Source: Isoetes taiwanensis
Lineage: Eukaryota; Streptophyta; Lycopodiopsida; Isoetales; Isoetaceae
Length of the DNA stretch: 64,000 nt
Reading direction: 5' to 3'
NCBI GenBank assembly: GCA_021234155.1
Contig: JAJEKV010000105.1
Span: forward strand, 184,001-248,000
Translations under genes and position numbers: made by a program
Notes under the pieces: generated by a model
Told to the model about the DNA's origin: nothing
Seen by the model: only the letters and a program-made list of their open reading frames with translations
The model's database searches: none
Shown: one piece after another, positions 44,923 through 57,269 of the stretch
How positions within the stretch are numbered: position 1 is the stretch's first letter
How the letters are laid out: each line of letters starts with the position of its first letter

Positions 44923-45370
44923 TGTTAACCATTGTTTGTATTGAGATTAAAATTGAATTGTGTGTGAATTGAAATTGAAATGGAAGTGTGTTTGAATTGA
45001 AATTGTGTATGAATTGGACTTGTAACATTCATACATAAGAGATTCATAACAGATTGAACATGATACCAGCACAAGGAATACTAGTATATATCAACACAAG
45101 ATACCCCTCTGTCAGCCTTAAAAACCCTCAAATAGCAAGCAAGCATGATGTTGAACATGATATTGAATAGATTCATAAGAAATTGAACACGTTATCTAAT
45201 ATTCCTAAAATATTGAACATGAACACATATAAGAGTTTGATTTGAGATCAAGGTAATACAGAAAATCATTCATGAAAATAGTGTTTCAAAAAATCACTGC
45301 ACTTAAGGGGAAAATTGGTGCAGTAATAGTCTTCAACAGGAAAGCAGTACATCAATACATCAAGATAAAA
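44923..45370. other. Gap between convergent genes
   Basis: AT-rich. Repeated aattgaaattg phrases occur near 44,950-45,015. No gene. Confidence 0.4.
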
Positions 45371-47535
45371 TTACATCTGCAACTTCTTCTCCAACCACTT
45401 CTCCATGGTAATATCATCCTCCATGGGGCTGTCTGGGCTTTGTGGAGACAATAGCACTCTCCTCTATGATGGAGAAAGTATCTCACGTGTTGGTGAGATC
45501 ACCACTGTGCTCAATTCTCGACCTGTAAACAAACAAGTAAATAAAAATTTATTTTTGCAAGCAAAATGTGCAAGATAACATTTACAAGTGCTCAAGGTAG
45601 TTGGAATTTGCTCAGACTCAACCACTGCAACTGGAACTGGAGGATTTGCATAATACAAATTAGGTTAGTCTACAAATAAAACTCCAAAAAGTGCTTACCT
45701 TCTTTAAGTGGAGTGTTCATTGGAGATAAACCCTTGTCTGAAACCTCAGTTTCTACAACACCTTCCTATCCAACCACTTTTGAAAATTTTTATGCATTAA
45801 AAAAGCTGCTGTAAGTCACATACACATCAGTAAATATTTCATATGCTGAAATGTTGCTTACCTTTCATTTTTGGAGACAAATTATGCACTGCAAAATAAT
45901 ATTAGACAATGTTATCTACAACATCATCACAGGTATTATCTGCAGCAAAAAAATCTTAAGTAAGGTAGTACATCTCATATCTCAATGTTAAATTAATTAC
46001 CTGCTGATTTACACGAGTTAAGTGTGAAAACTTCATTGAAATTACCTTGTCTACATCAATTGGATCTGCAAGAAATAAACAAACTTGAAGCAAGGTATAA
46101 ACTAACTTGAGAAAATACTGAATAAATACCTTTATCTATTGGTTTTTTAACCATATGACTTAGTGGCACTCCTTGTTATTCTTTTCTTTACCACTCTGAC
46201 AGGCTGAAAGTCTGAGCTTGATGGATCATTGAACAAAGAGGTGCTCGAGCTAGTTTCTTCTCTGAATCTCTTCTTGGGTGTCACCTCCTTCTGCTTTTTT
46301 CCACTCTTGACCTTGCTGCTTTTTTCCAATTCTTCTGCTTCTGTTTCTTCACTTGATTCTCCTTCATCTGAATCTGGTGGCTTGAGTTTCTTGAAACCAA
46401 GTTCATCCAGAATACTTGGAGGAACCTTAACATCACAGTCAGATGCAATGCAATGCATGCTTTCCAGCACAACACTGAAACATATAACATGGTAGATGTG
46501 ACCGCATGATTTAATCTTAACATGCAATTCATATTCTTCTGAAAACAGAAGGCCACAACCCTCACATGTGGTTGCCCCTTTAGACATTGGGAAATTATAA
46601 GTTCCCATTCCCAATTTTGGGAGACTCTTCTTGGATTTCTCATTTTGATGCAAATGAGCAACATGCTTGCACTTGGCATGCCAATACTTCATATTAGTTT
46701 CATAATTATCAATATCAGATTTAAGAATAGAAATTTCTTTCTTTAATTCCTGCAAATCTATGTGTTCACCTTGGACATCTGCTTGTCTAGAAAAGCTTGG
46801 AGAGCTTGCTCATCCCTTTGCAATTCTTGTATTGCCACTTCTTCATCAGGACCGAACAGCTGCAATTTCAGCCACATCTGCCTCTTCTTCTTTATCTCTT
46901 CTTCTAGATCCTTAAAGTTTGCATTCGAGTTGCTGATGGAACCTTCCATTCTCAACAGGTTGGCCTGTTTCTGCACCAATTCTTTCTTGCTATCCTCATA
47001 CATTAAGGAAAGTGACCTTATGTGATTCAGCAGTGCAGTAGTGTTCTTCTCGAAAGCATTTACATGGTCTTTGTTCAGCTGAGCTTGGCCAATCCTATAA
47101 GCATCTGCTGCAAGACTCGCCCAATTAACCTTAAAATCATCAGGAATTTGCAATGTCTTTGCAGTATGTGACCAGGCGAAAGCCCTTGCAAAAAGAGTTC
47201 TCAATTCATTATTTGGAAGCAGTTTTTTATAAACTCTCTCTATCAAATAAGAGTGTTGTCTTGAACTGGGGCTTAATTAACTTGATGTGTATCTTGCCGG
47301 TCTTGGGCATAAATTTTTCCCAAACCTGCAAAAAAACAGCACTTGGAACATCTGCCCACTTGATACTTCTTGGATTCTTTCCCTCCATCGAAAGTTTTCG
47401 TTTCCTTGTGAATTCAATGGGTGTTCTCGCAAAAAGTAACTCCTGCAAAACCGAGTTCTTAGCCTGGTCCCTTAAAAATAAATTAGAAATTCAAGAGGGA
47501 GCTTGTACCTCGCCGGGATAGGTTTTGGTCGCCAT
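45371..47535 (-). pseudogene. Multi-exon coiled-coil / RING-like zinc-finger gene, probably transposon-encoded
   Basis: It starts at ATG 47,535. Exon 1 is 47,535-47,509 (MATKTYPGE); exon 2 starts at 47,442 (ELLFARTPIEFTRKRKLSM; SIKWADVPSAVFLQVWEKFM). A one-base frame change near 47,250 leads into ERVYKKLLPNNELRTLFARA (about 47,243-47,185). A long coiled coil follows (47,060-46,650; for example FKDLEEEIKKKRQMWLKLQL). A zinc-binding region comes next, TTCEGCGLLFSEEYELHVKI, then SCGHIYHVICF and MHCIASDCDV (46,575-46,430), with C..C, C-x-H, H..C and C..C spacing like a RING finger. Then acidic and basic low-complexity tails (KKRITRSATKSYG). Small exons continue left (VETEVSDKGLSPMNTPLKE near 45,745; YYANPPVPVAVVESEQIPTT near 45,635) and end MEKWLEKKLQM-stop at 45,371. 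It converges on the transposase gene; the two could be partners in one element. Confidence 0.5.
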
Positions 47536-47944
47536 GTTTCAAGCTGTGGAATACAGATCAAAAAACAGAGTTTTCTTAACTCAAAACATGAATTATCTCC
47601 ATATTAATTGAAGATACTGGAGTAATGGGTCGGACAATCCGGGAAATCATGAATTTTAGCAACCCGAGGAGAATTAATCAGTGATTCATCAGAGATTCAG
47701 CAGTGCAGAAAGTTCGCGCCCAAAAGCTTTCCTGACTGGTGGCCTTCTCCGACCGTCACTGCCCTTCAACTTTATGGCTGATGGCTCGACAAATTGTTGC
47801 CCGTCATTGGAAGTCCATTAAAAATAAACTGCTAAAAAACTGCTTGACAGGCGAAAAATGGCACATATCAAGCATAAATAGACCCATTGACAACCTTCTA
47901 TAAATAGCCGATGTGCCTATCAAGGGCTGCCCTCTGAAGAGGTA
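47536..47944. other. Upstream region of the zinc-finger gene
   Basis: It presumably contains the promoter of the minus-strand gene. Several aaaactgct and gcagtgcag words recur, but no clear TATA box. A plus-strand TATA-like ctataaatag at 47,900-47,909 has no matching gene. Confidence 0.35.
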
Positions 47945-48365
47945 AGAATCATGTATTCTGCGGTAGGATTTGATATGGGACTGTAGATTTCACTCTGAGT
48001 GTCTGTGCTAAGCAAGCCTTCTGCACCTGCTCTAAGTCATTCCAAGTCGCAAGGGACACGACTGGCCCCCAGCCTCGACCTCGTACAGAAGAATGAGCTT
48101 CACTAGTACCCTGAACAGATGTGACTGATGGCCCAATCACAGAGCTCTGCACTGTGGCTATTGTTCTGCATTGCATAAAGTGCTTTTCAGCCTACCATCA
48201 CCCGCAATCAAATAGATATGTTCCAATACAGTGTGGAAGGAAACTCCACTCCCAAGTACTTGTAAGTGGACGTCACCTCCACAATTTGTGCCCGTTAGGT
48301 GAATGAAGTGGGCCTTGGGTGGCATGAAGATGATATAAGGACTACCTTAGTCTTGGTGCATATTC
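47945..48365 (-). mobile_element. LINE fragment (reverse transcriptase C-terminal region)
   Basis: On the minus strand, broken frames give TSTYKYLGVEFPST (about 48,270), KALYAMQNNSHSAELCDW (about 48,180) and GWGPVVSLATWNDLEQVQKA (48,085-48,025), the same family as copies A and B (for example 3,293-3,450). Both ends of the LINE are missing. Confidence 0.85.
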
Positions 48366-48676
48366 TTTCTTCAAAAAATAATCTTCTCTATAAGTCTGCA
48401 CAACAATTTGTTGCAGATTCATGCAAATAGGCTTCCAATGGTGATAAGCAGCTTATCCCTGTAATTGCATGTTTGCAGAAGTGTAGTCAATTGTCGTTTG
48501 ATTCAGTTCCAAAAGCGACTATAGTGAAAGTGTTACTAAAAAGGATTCTAAGTCTGTCTACTATTCATTTGATGTGCACACACTGGAATCTCTGTTCCAA
48601 AGATTCGTCAGCATTGCTTTGGCTGTGAAGTCTTCACTTCTATGTGAATCTTGATGGATTTTTTTGTTTGTTTCAA

Positions 48677-49058
48677 AGACTTCGCACCATTCTAGACCAT
48701 GGCTCAAACTTGGGCTCTCCAAATGGCATTCTTATCAATGGGCAGGGCCCCCTTGGTGCAATTTTTACCGTTCAGCCTGGTAAGATTGATTTATTTCTTG
48801 GACAAATCCTTCAGAATTAGCTAATTTTTTCAGAGTTTAGATTTTCAAGCACCAACGAAAATTATACTCAAACTTTTGAAATCAGGTTCATGGACTGAAT
48901 TTTTAGAAACCTAACTGATTTAATCGTTTTTAATTCCAGGAAGCTCGTATCGACTGAGAATATCGAAAGTTGGTTCTGCATTAACTCTAAACTTCAGGAT
49001 TCAAGGCCACAAGATGCTTTTAGTTGAAATAAAAAGATCATACACGGCACAAAGATAG
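48677..49058 (+). pseudogene. SKU5-like multicopper oxidase fragment (two exons)
   Basis: Exon 48,677-48,779 reads RLRTILDHGSNLGSPNGILI then NGQGPLGAIFTVQPG. A GT-AG intron (48,780-48,939) keeps the frame into GSSYRLRISKVGSALTLNFR followed by IQGHKMLLVEIKRSYTAQ, with TAG at 49,056. LINGxGP, then FxVxPGxxYRLRIxNVG, then LNFRIQxHxMLLVE is the middle domain of SKU5/ascorbate-oxidase-like proteins, extracellular GPI-anchored or secreted plant proteins. Only about 73 of the usual 550 or so residues remain. The real exon would continue past SYTAQ, so the TAG is probably secondary damage. It is a gene fragment, perhaps carried here by an element. Confidence 0.75.
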
Positions 49059-51125
49059 ACTACTATTCTTAGTCTCATCGGTTGTATATATATCCATTGT
49101 ACGTTATGTACTAAGCAATGCTCAGAAGTAGAGATTGTATTTCCTATTGCTTTTCTCAATAGGAGTTGTTCTTGTTCTCTATTCTATCTCTTGAGTTGAT
49201 CTTGCGGGGTTTTTTGCTGGTTTTGCACTAGTTCTATCAACGTCGTCTTCAACTTCGGTGTTGCACTCTTTAAATATTTAAAATCCTATTTTATTAGAGA
49301 TCTAATTATCTTTTGCTTGAGTTTTTGGTTCCTCAACAGTGTTTTGCACATTTTTACATAGTGGGTGTGGCATAGAGAACAATACTTCTTCTAACTAGTA
49401 GTCTAGCATGGTCACCTTCTGCTGCTCCAATTGCTTACAGTAATTTGAAGGTTGTTTTGGCAATGATTCTCATGAAAGCACAGGTCCTTAGGAGGCTATA
49501 TGAAAGTTATTGTGTTCTCAAATAGGATATCAATGCCCGTATGCATGTTATAGCATATATTACAGGCATATTGTAAGTATATATTTTCTTCATCTCTTTG
49601 ATTATGTTCTTTTTAAGTCTGTTTTTGTTAAATCAATTAGTAAATAAAATCTTTAGGATGTATATGTTCTACCTTATATTATATTAGCATAAGAGTTCAA
49701 GTGGGAGGACATTGAAGGGGCAAATAATGTCATGGTTGCATATTCTTCGAAGTCTCACACAGTCAAACTCGATCAAACATTGGAGGAAAGGCCTTTCGAT
49801 ATATTCAGTGAACAGAGCCAAATATAGATGTTTTACATGGAATTTTGGTGTCCGTGTAGAGTTATTAAACATCAAGTTGAAATGTCAACAAAACGTGGTT
49901 CTGGTTCATTTTAATTATTTGGATTATATAGTTACTAAATTAGCGCTCCTTTATCCTTGTGCTCGGTATCTGCTGGAAGAATGCTTTCCTCTACAAATAG
50001 TTTGCATGTTGAAATGGACAATAAGAAAATTCATTGGAAGGTTGGATGGCCACAATGGATTGGAATTGTCCTGGCTAGTTGGGATTGGATACATCAAAGA
50101 AGATGTCATGCAATTTTGGTAAGTACTTTATTCAACCCTTTCTGAGACAGTTGATCTTTATAAGTTCTAGTAGGATTTCTGGCTGCTATTGGCTGTCAAG
50201 CAGAATTTGAATTTGTTTTTGTTGCTTTTGTTTAAATTGCAGGCTTCTTTGCGCAATAATAAAACCCTACATAACGAGAACCATAGTTATGGAATTCCAC
50301 GGGGTGACTAGTTTGAGATGGTTTCTTCAGCTCACTACTTCGCAGAGATTGTGAGTTTTTTATCTGTTCTTTTCAAGAACTCACCCCCTTTCAAAGGGTT
50401 TCAACACAAATTAGTTAAATCAATGATATGGGGTGTAGGTCATATATGCAGGACTTGCTATTTGCTGTGGAGATCTTATAGCTTGGTTTTTATTCGGATG
50501 GGTGGTAATTTTTTGCTTCCTTACTGCCACAGTTCATTGTCTGCATACGCATTAGCAATGATCTGACAATTTTTTGCAGGTTGCAAACCTCTCCTTAACT
50601 GCAGTGGATACACATGCTTGATATTTGAACAACTTTGAAGATTATCCTCGAACACGGCATGCTATTATACCTTTCATATGCTGAAAAATCAACATTGGAA
50701 GAAATATGTTAAAAGGCAAATTTGTTCTGACTTTTATATGATCATTTGTATCACGTGTGTGTTAAAAGTATAATATGTGGGATTGCTTTGTTTCCAATTT
50801 TCTTAGTATGTTTTGAAGTTTGCTTTGATGGATTGAAAAAACAAGTTCTTTCTGTACTCCCAAGTTGACAAGCTTGAGATTGTATATTGTTTAGAACGTT
50901 GGTGGTGCAATAGAGTCCTCAGTTGTTTGGATATAAGATGTAGTATCTCCTTACAAGTTTTTATATGAAACACAAGAAGTGAATGGAGACCTTGTATTCT
51001 TCATAGAGGACACATCCTCCATGATATTGTGGCTCCAAATATGAGACTACTAGCCCGCTTAATCAGAGAACATTAACAACATAGCTTTTATACATTTTCT
51101 GTACAATTGCAAGTACAACAATATA
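49059..51125. other. No gene firmly supported; possible weak exons 49,690-50,120
   Basis: Between 49,690 and 50,120 overlapping frames read protein-like pieces ([38 protein letters not shown]), and a donor-like gtaagt occurs at 50,119. The pieces lie in different frames and match no family I recognise. The remainder is AT-rich. Confidence 0.3.
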
Positions 51126-51440
51126 AGAAAGGGAAAATTTCAAAAATGCCCCTATATTTGTAATTTATTTGTCAAAATACCCTTGTATTTTAAAAAAGAT
51201 TCCCTTGATTTTAGACATCGGCCAAATCTGATACATTTTGCTTTCGATCATCGGCTTTTGCAATACCCTTTTATTGATCGGCACATGTTTGCAGCCCTTC
51301 TGGTGGAAATTGTAAAACATTATATCTTAATTGCCTTTTCAATTTTGCTTTCAATCATCAGCTTTTGCAATACCTTTTTACTGATCGGCACAGGCTTGCT
51401 GCCCTTCTGGTGGAAATTGTAAGACATTATATCTCAATTG
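51126..51440. repeat. MULE-like terminus phrase and 107-bp tandem repeat
   Basis: 51,126-51,195 (gggaaaatttcaaaaatgcc, then aaaatacccttgtatttt) resembles the end of the Mutator-like element at 25,384. It is followed by two copies, 107 bp apart, of a unit containing cttttgcaataccttttta, tgatcggcaca and cccttctggtggaaattgt (51,236 and 51,343). Confidence 0.6.
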
Positions 51441-52162
51441 GCTTTTCACGATTGAAGACAACACGATAATCTCAAAGTCTGACCAATCTTACCTATACTT
51501 TTATCAATCTGTCTTGTTATTTCATCCACTTGTTAATCTGACCCACTCGTCGATCTGAAGTGCTTGCAACAACATCAAGGTAGAACTAAGGCCATATCTT
51601 TGATCTATAACAGGCATAGATGGGTCCCTTAAGTTTGCACCCCTAAAACCAAGTAACCATGACCCATCTTTCTTTCCCAGTATTTTGGTTTAGCTGCTGC
51701 AATGGTCCAATATTGCTGACAGAAGCAGATTGAAGAGCCATATCGCGCACTGCCAAGTATTACAAGCATGATTTGTGTACAAGTATGCACCTTCATTTTG
51801 CTTGTTATAGATTGGTCCCATAGTCTTGTCTGCAGTTTATTATTGGGGATTTCCTCGGACAAGCTTATGCCATTGGGTATCTTTTCTATTCACAAGCATC
51901 ATAAGTCCTGCTCCTGCAGACATGTAACAATTTTGTATGTGTGCTATTGCAGTTTTTTTCGCTGCTGGAAATATTGTCAGTGCAATCTTCATTGGTTTTA
52001 AGGATTCCTTTAGATCCCGCTGTTAATAGAGAGTCATCAACATCCTTCCAATATTCAGAATTCCTGCCCCATTGCCTGGATATAAATTTTATGGCATTCG
52101 CATTGAGATTTCTTATTATTGAGGTAACTACAGTTCAATCAATGACTTACAATTTGGATTTC
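51441..52162. other. No gene seen
   Basis: Short frames without motifs. Confidence 0.4.
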
Positions 52163-52855
52163 ACACATAACAACCATTGACATTAACAACCAACACATAA
52201 CTACCATTGACATTAATTAACACAACCATTGGGTCCAACACATTTAAATTAAAAATCCCCCTTAAACCCCTTTGGTTTTGGGTGCATATTCACAGGGGGT
52301 GACTCAGCAACAGAGTACATTGGATAGGCATATTCACCCCTTATTCCTTAATCTACACCGTGCGTAAAAGTTCCTCGTTTGTGGGGTATGCAAGTACAAA
52401 ATTTGCTATCTTTGTATAACAAGATTAAGCAAAATACTATAAGATTTCAAGCAGAATACTATATAGTGTTGATTTCATACGTGCAAAATACAATTATGAG
52501 GGCTCTCGCTGCCCTACGTCACACGGGGGTGACTCCGGGCAACGAGAGCTGTTGGATAGGCATATTCACCCCTTATTCCTTAATTTACACCGTACGTAAA
52601 GTTCCTCGTTTGTGGGGTATGCAAGTACAAAATTTGCTATACTGTATAACAAGATTCGCAAAATACTATAAGATTTCAAGCGAGAATACTATATAGTGTT
52701 GATTTCATCGTGCCCTCGTCACTTGGTGTGAATATGCACCCAAACCAAAGGGGTTTAAGGGGATTTTAATTTAAATGTGTTGGACCCAATGGTTGTGTTA
52801 ATTAATGTCAATGGTAGTTATGTGTTGGTTGTTAATGTCAATGGTTGTTATGTGT
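52163..52855. mobile_element. Fold-back element with 130-bp terminal inverted repeats
   Basis: 52,163-52,293 and 52,728-52,855 are inverted copies. The outer 78 bases (acacataacaaccattgaca onwards) match perfectly; the inner part has a few indels. Each arm itself contains the repeated phrase accattgacattaa. The 435-bp centre consists of two direct repeats about 230 bp apart (52,295 and 52,525), each with gggggtgactc, ttggataggcatattcaccc, and gtacaaaatttgctat. No coding capacity. The near-perfect arms imply recent origin or gene conversion. No clear target duplication. Confidence 0.8.
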
Positions 52856-53567
52856 TGGGGGGTTTAATTTTTATATGTTGGATGTTAATGGTTTGTGTTG
52901 CAAAAAAAAAATTTTGGCCCCTTCGGGGCCTTAAGGACATCACAGCCCCCCTCCTCCCCCCCCGGTGAGACAAAAATTTTAGAATTCAAACCAGAAAAAA
53001 CTAGAATTCATTTGAGGCTTTCATCACCTGTAACTTTTGAATTTCATCACAATAAAACAAATAGAACATAAGTAAAAGTTACCATAAAGATAGAGCAGAT
53101 TGATCCCATTATTCTGAAACTCATAAAGTTTGCAACACCCATACACAAACATTTTTCAACTGGAATTTAACAGCAACCTTTGGCCTCCATGGATTCTTGT
53201 GGTGAGAAACCAAAGTGGGAAACTTTTCTGCTTGTTAGCACAAGGATCTAGAAGCCTCAAAATCTAAAAATGCATGGTAATTTTTTGCAGGCTTCATTCG
53301 GAATGAGCCATAAAACAATATCCAATAGCGCAATTCTGTATTAATCAGCTGGTAGGATGTAAAAGCCTACCAAACCCGGCCGGAAAATTGCTGTTTTAGC
53401 ATAGATAACTTAACCAAACATATCCATATCATACACTATCAAAAGATCTCGAGGAGAGAGCTTTCCAACGCAATAAAAATCATCTCAAACAGAGCTCTGG
53501 ATCAAAAGTTATGATAAGAAATGTGTTGCCGGCGGGGAAACTGCACTACATGCGCCCTTCATGTGCC
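52856..53567. other. No gene seen
   Basis: It contains short homopolymer runs (A9 near 52,902; C8 near 52,954) but no frame with motifs. Confidence 0.4.
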
Positions 53568-53750
53568 CATTATGCACCACACACACAAAAAGAGGGCTTT
53601 TGTTGTGAGCCATTGGTTGTTGACCATTATGCACCACACACACAAAAAAAGAGCTTTTGTTGTGAGCCATTGGTTGTTGACCATTATGCACCACACGCAC
53701 AAAAAAAAAGGGCTTTTGTTGTGAGCCATTGGTTGTTGACCATTGGAAAA
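53568..53750. repeat. 57-59-bp minisatellite, three copies
   Basis: The unit begins cattatgcaccacacacac, has a variable A run, and ends with ttgtgagccattggttgttg. Copies start at 53,568, 53,625 and 53,682 and a partial one at 53,741. The A run lengthens from copy to copy. The repeat is open in several frames on both strands, which produces meaningless repetitive peptides. Confidence 0.92.
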
Positions 53751-56700
53751 AAAAGGCTAAAATCAATGGCTCAGAAATGATGCACTCTAGATGTACGCAT
53801 TAGTACATCCATTTGAATACATCACGAAATCATAGGAAAACCTTAGTGAAAAGCGTACAAAAACACAAAGAAAACCCCCTGTTATTATGCTACATATTCT
53901 GCTAGACTTATTTTGCCTACATTCATTGAGCTTTTATGTGAACTCCAATTTGTTATTGGCTTATTGCCTCGGACATGTGAGTTGTACCAGGTTTATGGCT
54001 TTGAACAAAAACAACAAAATAGAACAAATGAAAAGCAGCCAAGCAAAACAAACAAGAAAATATATCCAATGGATAAAACCTTGACCAATTCACATGATTT
54101 ATGCCACTGATATAGTTTTATTTTATCCTAACCAGTCTTATCATATCTCCCTTATTTTACTGATCGATTCCTTATTCTATTCTATTCTATGCAAACAATT
54201 TATATCTCTCAAAAATTGTAACTCACACATGCTAGAAGGAACAAACAAAGGAGCCAAATTGTTCCTTTGTTTACTTTCTAAAATACTTGGGAATCAAGAC
54301 GTTTTGTCATATATGAGACATGATTATTATAAATGTGGCATAACAATTATGGGGTTATGGTCCGTAACATTGCAGTAGAAAAATGTGGGAGATTCACAAT
54401 CATCAGTTGCTTTCATAACGTAGTCTATGAGGAAAAGATATTGCCTGAATTTCTATGGAAAGTTTGATGCTACCTTAAGATTTTTTGTGATTCAATGGTT
54501 TTTAAATTCTTGAGCACTCAAATGCAACCATGAAAAGTAAGGAAATTGTGCACCCAAGGGATGCCCAAAAAGCACAAGAAATAAGAATGGTCATAGAAGC
54601 ACCACAACATAGGGCATGGAAGCACCATACTTAACCAAAAGAAAATATCTATTTGCTCTAAAAAGGATGTCATCTTCTCCTCAAGGACTACATGTTATTG
54701 TTGAAGATCATTCCTTTTGTGGAGCTGAAGTTTGTGGGCAGTTATTTTAAAGTTTCATAAAAAGTGTTCTTTTTGCTAGAAATACTATGCTACTTGATAT
54801 TCTGTCTTTAGGTGCAAATGAGAAAAAATGACCAACTGAATATTTTCTATTCTAATGCATGAGGGTCAATGTATGCTTAATCACAATGAAGTTATCATTA
54901 TTTTCTCTTCTCTTCTTTTTCTGTAGTTGTGTGAATTAACCTCACAAGTTATGAAATCTAAGAACTTCTGGGATATGAAAACGAATTCCTATGTTTGTAG
55001 CATTTAGACAGCTCGATATTAAACAAAGAAGATCCATTATGAAACAACAAAACGAAGGCTCGATATTAAACAAAAAAGATCCATTACGAAACAACAAAAC
55101 AAAAAGCATGCAAACACACTCTCGGATCACAGAAGGGCAACCTTTCGTGCACAACACCTTGTTTTATTCGTGGGAAGTGGGGTGAAGAAGTTTTTTGTAA
55201 CTGCATTATCTGCTTCCTCGATCTTCTCCTCTTCTTCTATATCAGAATTCCACAATTTTCCATTCAATTTTGGGGAGGGATCATTAAGATCCCTTAAAGA
55301 TAGTTGCCCTATATCCATTATCGGATACTGCAGACCATTTCCACCTCAAGGACTGCAATTTGAGCGGATTCCACTACCATGTTGCTAGTGGGAAAAATCT
55401 AACTGTCCTCTTTGATAATCTGATCTGCTGGCTGCTTTTCACTCTGTTCTACTCTTACATTGCCTAGCTTACTCAGAGTTTTGCTTGAAGTTCAATATTG
55501 TGGCACACGAAATTTCTCTTCTTTGCTAGATATAGACCCTCTTGCACGAGGTTTCTACCTCAAAGCAGCTGAAACACACTGCAATTTGCTTGTCAAAACT
55601 CAAATAGTTGTACAACTTGCTCCAGGACCGTCATGATCCAACATGGGCATGATTAATAAATTATTATTATTATATCTTTCGGATCACGAAGAAAAAAAAA
55701 CTTGCAAATTGGCCGAGGCCTTATGTAGTTTAGAATTTTTGCTAGAAGGGTGGTAGAACGGATTTCTCATTCGGGCTCTTCAAAAACTTCACCACTAAGT
55801 TTTTTATGGCTAGACGTAGGATCTGATGTATTTGTGAAAAAGGCATGGTGGTTTGCATTACTGGGATATATAAAAGATAATTTGGCCTACTTGGAGGTGA
55901 GGTTGAAATTGCACAACGTGTCACTTTGGCCTAAGGAAGGCCAATTTGGTTTGAGTAGCATCATAAGTGAAGTAACAATGCAGAAAGGAGGAGTTTCGAT
56001 TTGTGGTCATTCGTTGAAGCTACAGAATACAATGAGAATGATGTTGGCCTTCATGGTTATGTGACTTTTATTCATCTCGTTAAGTGAAAAAAATACAGAT
56101 GTGCTGATATTGTGACATTGTAGATCAAAACCACTAAGGGGTTTAGAAGCTTCGTGATTCAAATATTACAATGTCCACTCTACAACTCAAACAATTCAAT
56201 GAGTTTTTACATCACCTATCCATTAAAGGTAAGTTCATTTAAAAGCAAACTTCTAATTTGGATGAAATGGCATGTATTTACACTTGAAAAAACCATACGA
56301 TTATCTTCATTTCAATGGTCTATATTACATATCATTGCTACCCCCACTAAGTTCCAAACCCGTAATTTCATTAATAGCTATATGTTCTAATATTGGCCCA
56401 TGTCCAAGTGCCATCGTATACATGGCATGTTGTTTATATTGTAACAACATCCTTTTTAAATGCCATTGCCAAGCCCAATGATGCTACACCTTACAAATTG
56501 ATTGTGGTTTTTTTTACAAATTCTTTGTGGTTCTTTAGTCCAAAGTTCAAGTGACAATAACAACAACATAAAACAAAAGAACAAGCTTGAAAAAAAAACC
56601 ATATCCATTTTTTATGTTGACAATCAATCTATGAATGGCACATTTCATCCACATTGCCATGTCGCATTGACAAATCTGACGATCAATTCTTTCACGCATG

Positions 56701-56928
56701 ACTAACAAACAAATTAAGGGAACAAGCCTTTTGCTATTTATACATCCATGTCCACATAACATGTTCTAGCTAAAGCCCCCCAATGCCGGGCACTGTTACT
56801 AGTTTGATGAAAATACAATATTTATATTGACCACATACCCTTTGATAATTTTAAAAACTATAGAGGCATTTTGGGAAAAAGCCAAAGCTTAGGAGTATTT
56901 CAGTGATTTTCACTTTCAAATATCAGGG
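53751..56928. other. No gene; one 47-bp tandem duplication
   Basis: The only structure I can support is a 47-bp tandem duplication at 55,011-55,103 (gctcgatattaaacaaagaa and aagatccatta, then gaaacaacaaaac). Frames at 54,094-54,378 and 55,750-56,064 lack motifs. Confidence 0.45.
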
Positions 56929-57065
56929 TCAATTAACATACAAGTATCTTGGTATCGATTTTACAACCAATATGGATTGCAGGTTGGAAGGCTTTGTATG
57001 CAATGCATAATTGCCATCAAGCAGAGCTCTATGATTAGTCTCATCAGACACACACTTGTTACTGG
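56929..57065 (+). mobile_element. Short LINE fragment
   Basis: Reads TYKYLGIDFTTNMDCR and, in another frame, KALYAMHNCHQAELYD, matching the same stretch of the LINE family at 3,205-3,335 and 48,270-48,140. No ends are preserved. Confidence 0.75.
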
Positions 57066-57269
57066 CGTTGGTTGGGCGTGCGCCTTCAAATATCGGACCA
57101 ACAACACTAATTGCTTCTTTTTAGAAACTGTCGATTTTCATTTTTTAGTAATCATTACTGCTAAGGTTCTTCCTTGCCCTTTCCCCCACTGGTGTCTACC
57201 CACTCTCTCGCTAGCACCTGACCACCATCTCTCTAGCGCCAGGGGCATTCTCTCTCTAGGGTTAAATTT

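Noticed and set aside
53511-53780. Open frames on both strands over the minisatellite as a repeat protein
   Set aside because: The frames exist only because a 57-bp unit (a multiple of three) repeats; there is no start context, splice site or motif.
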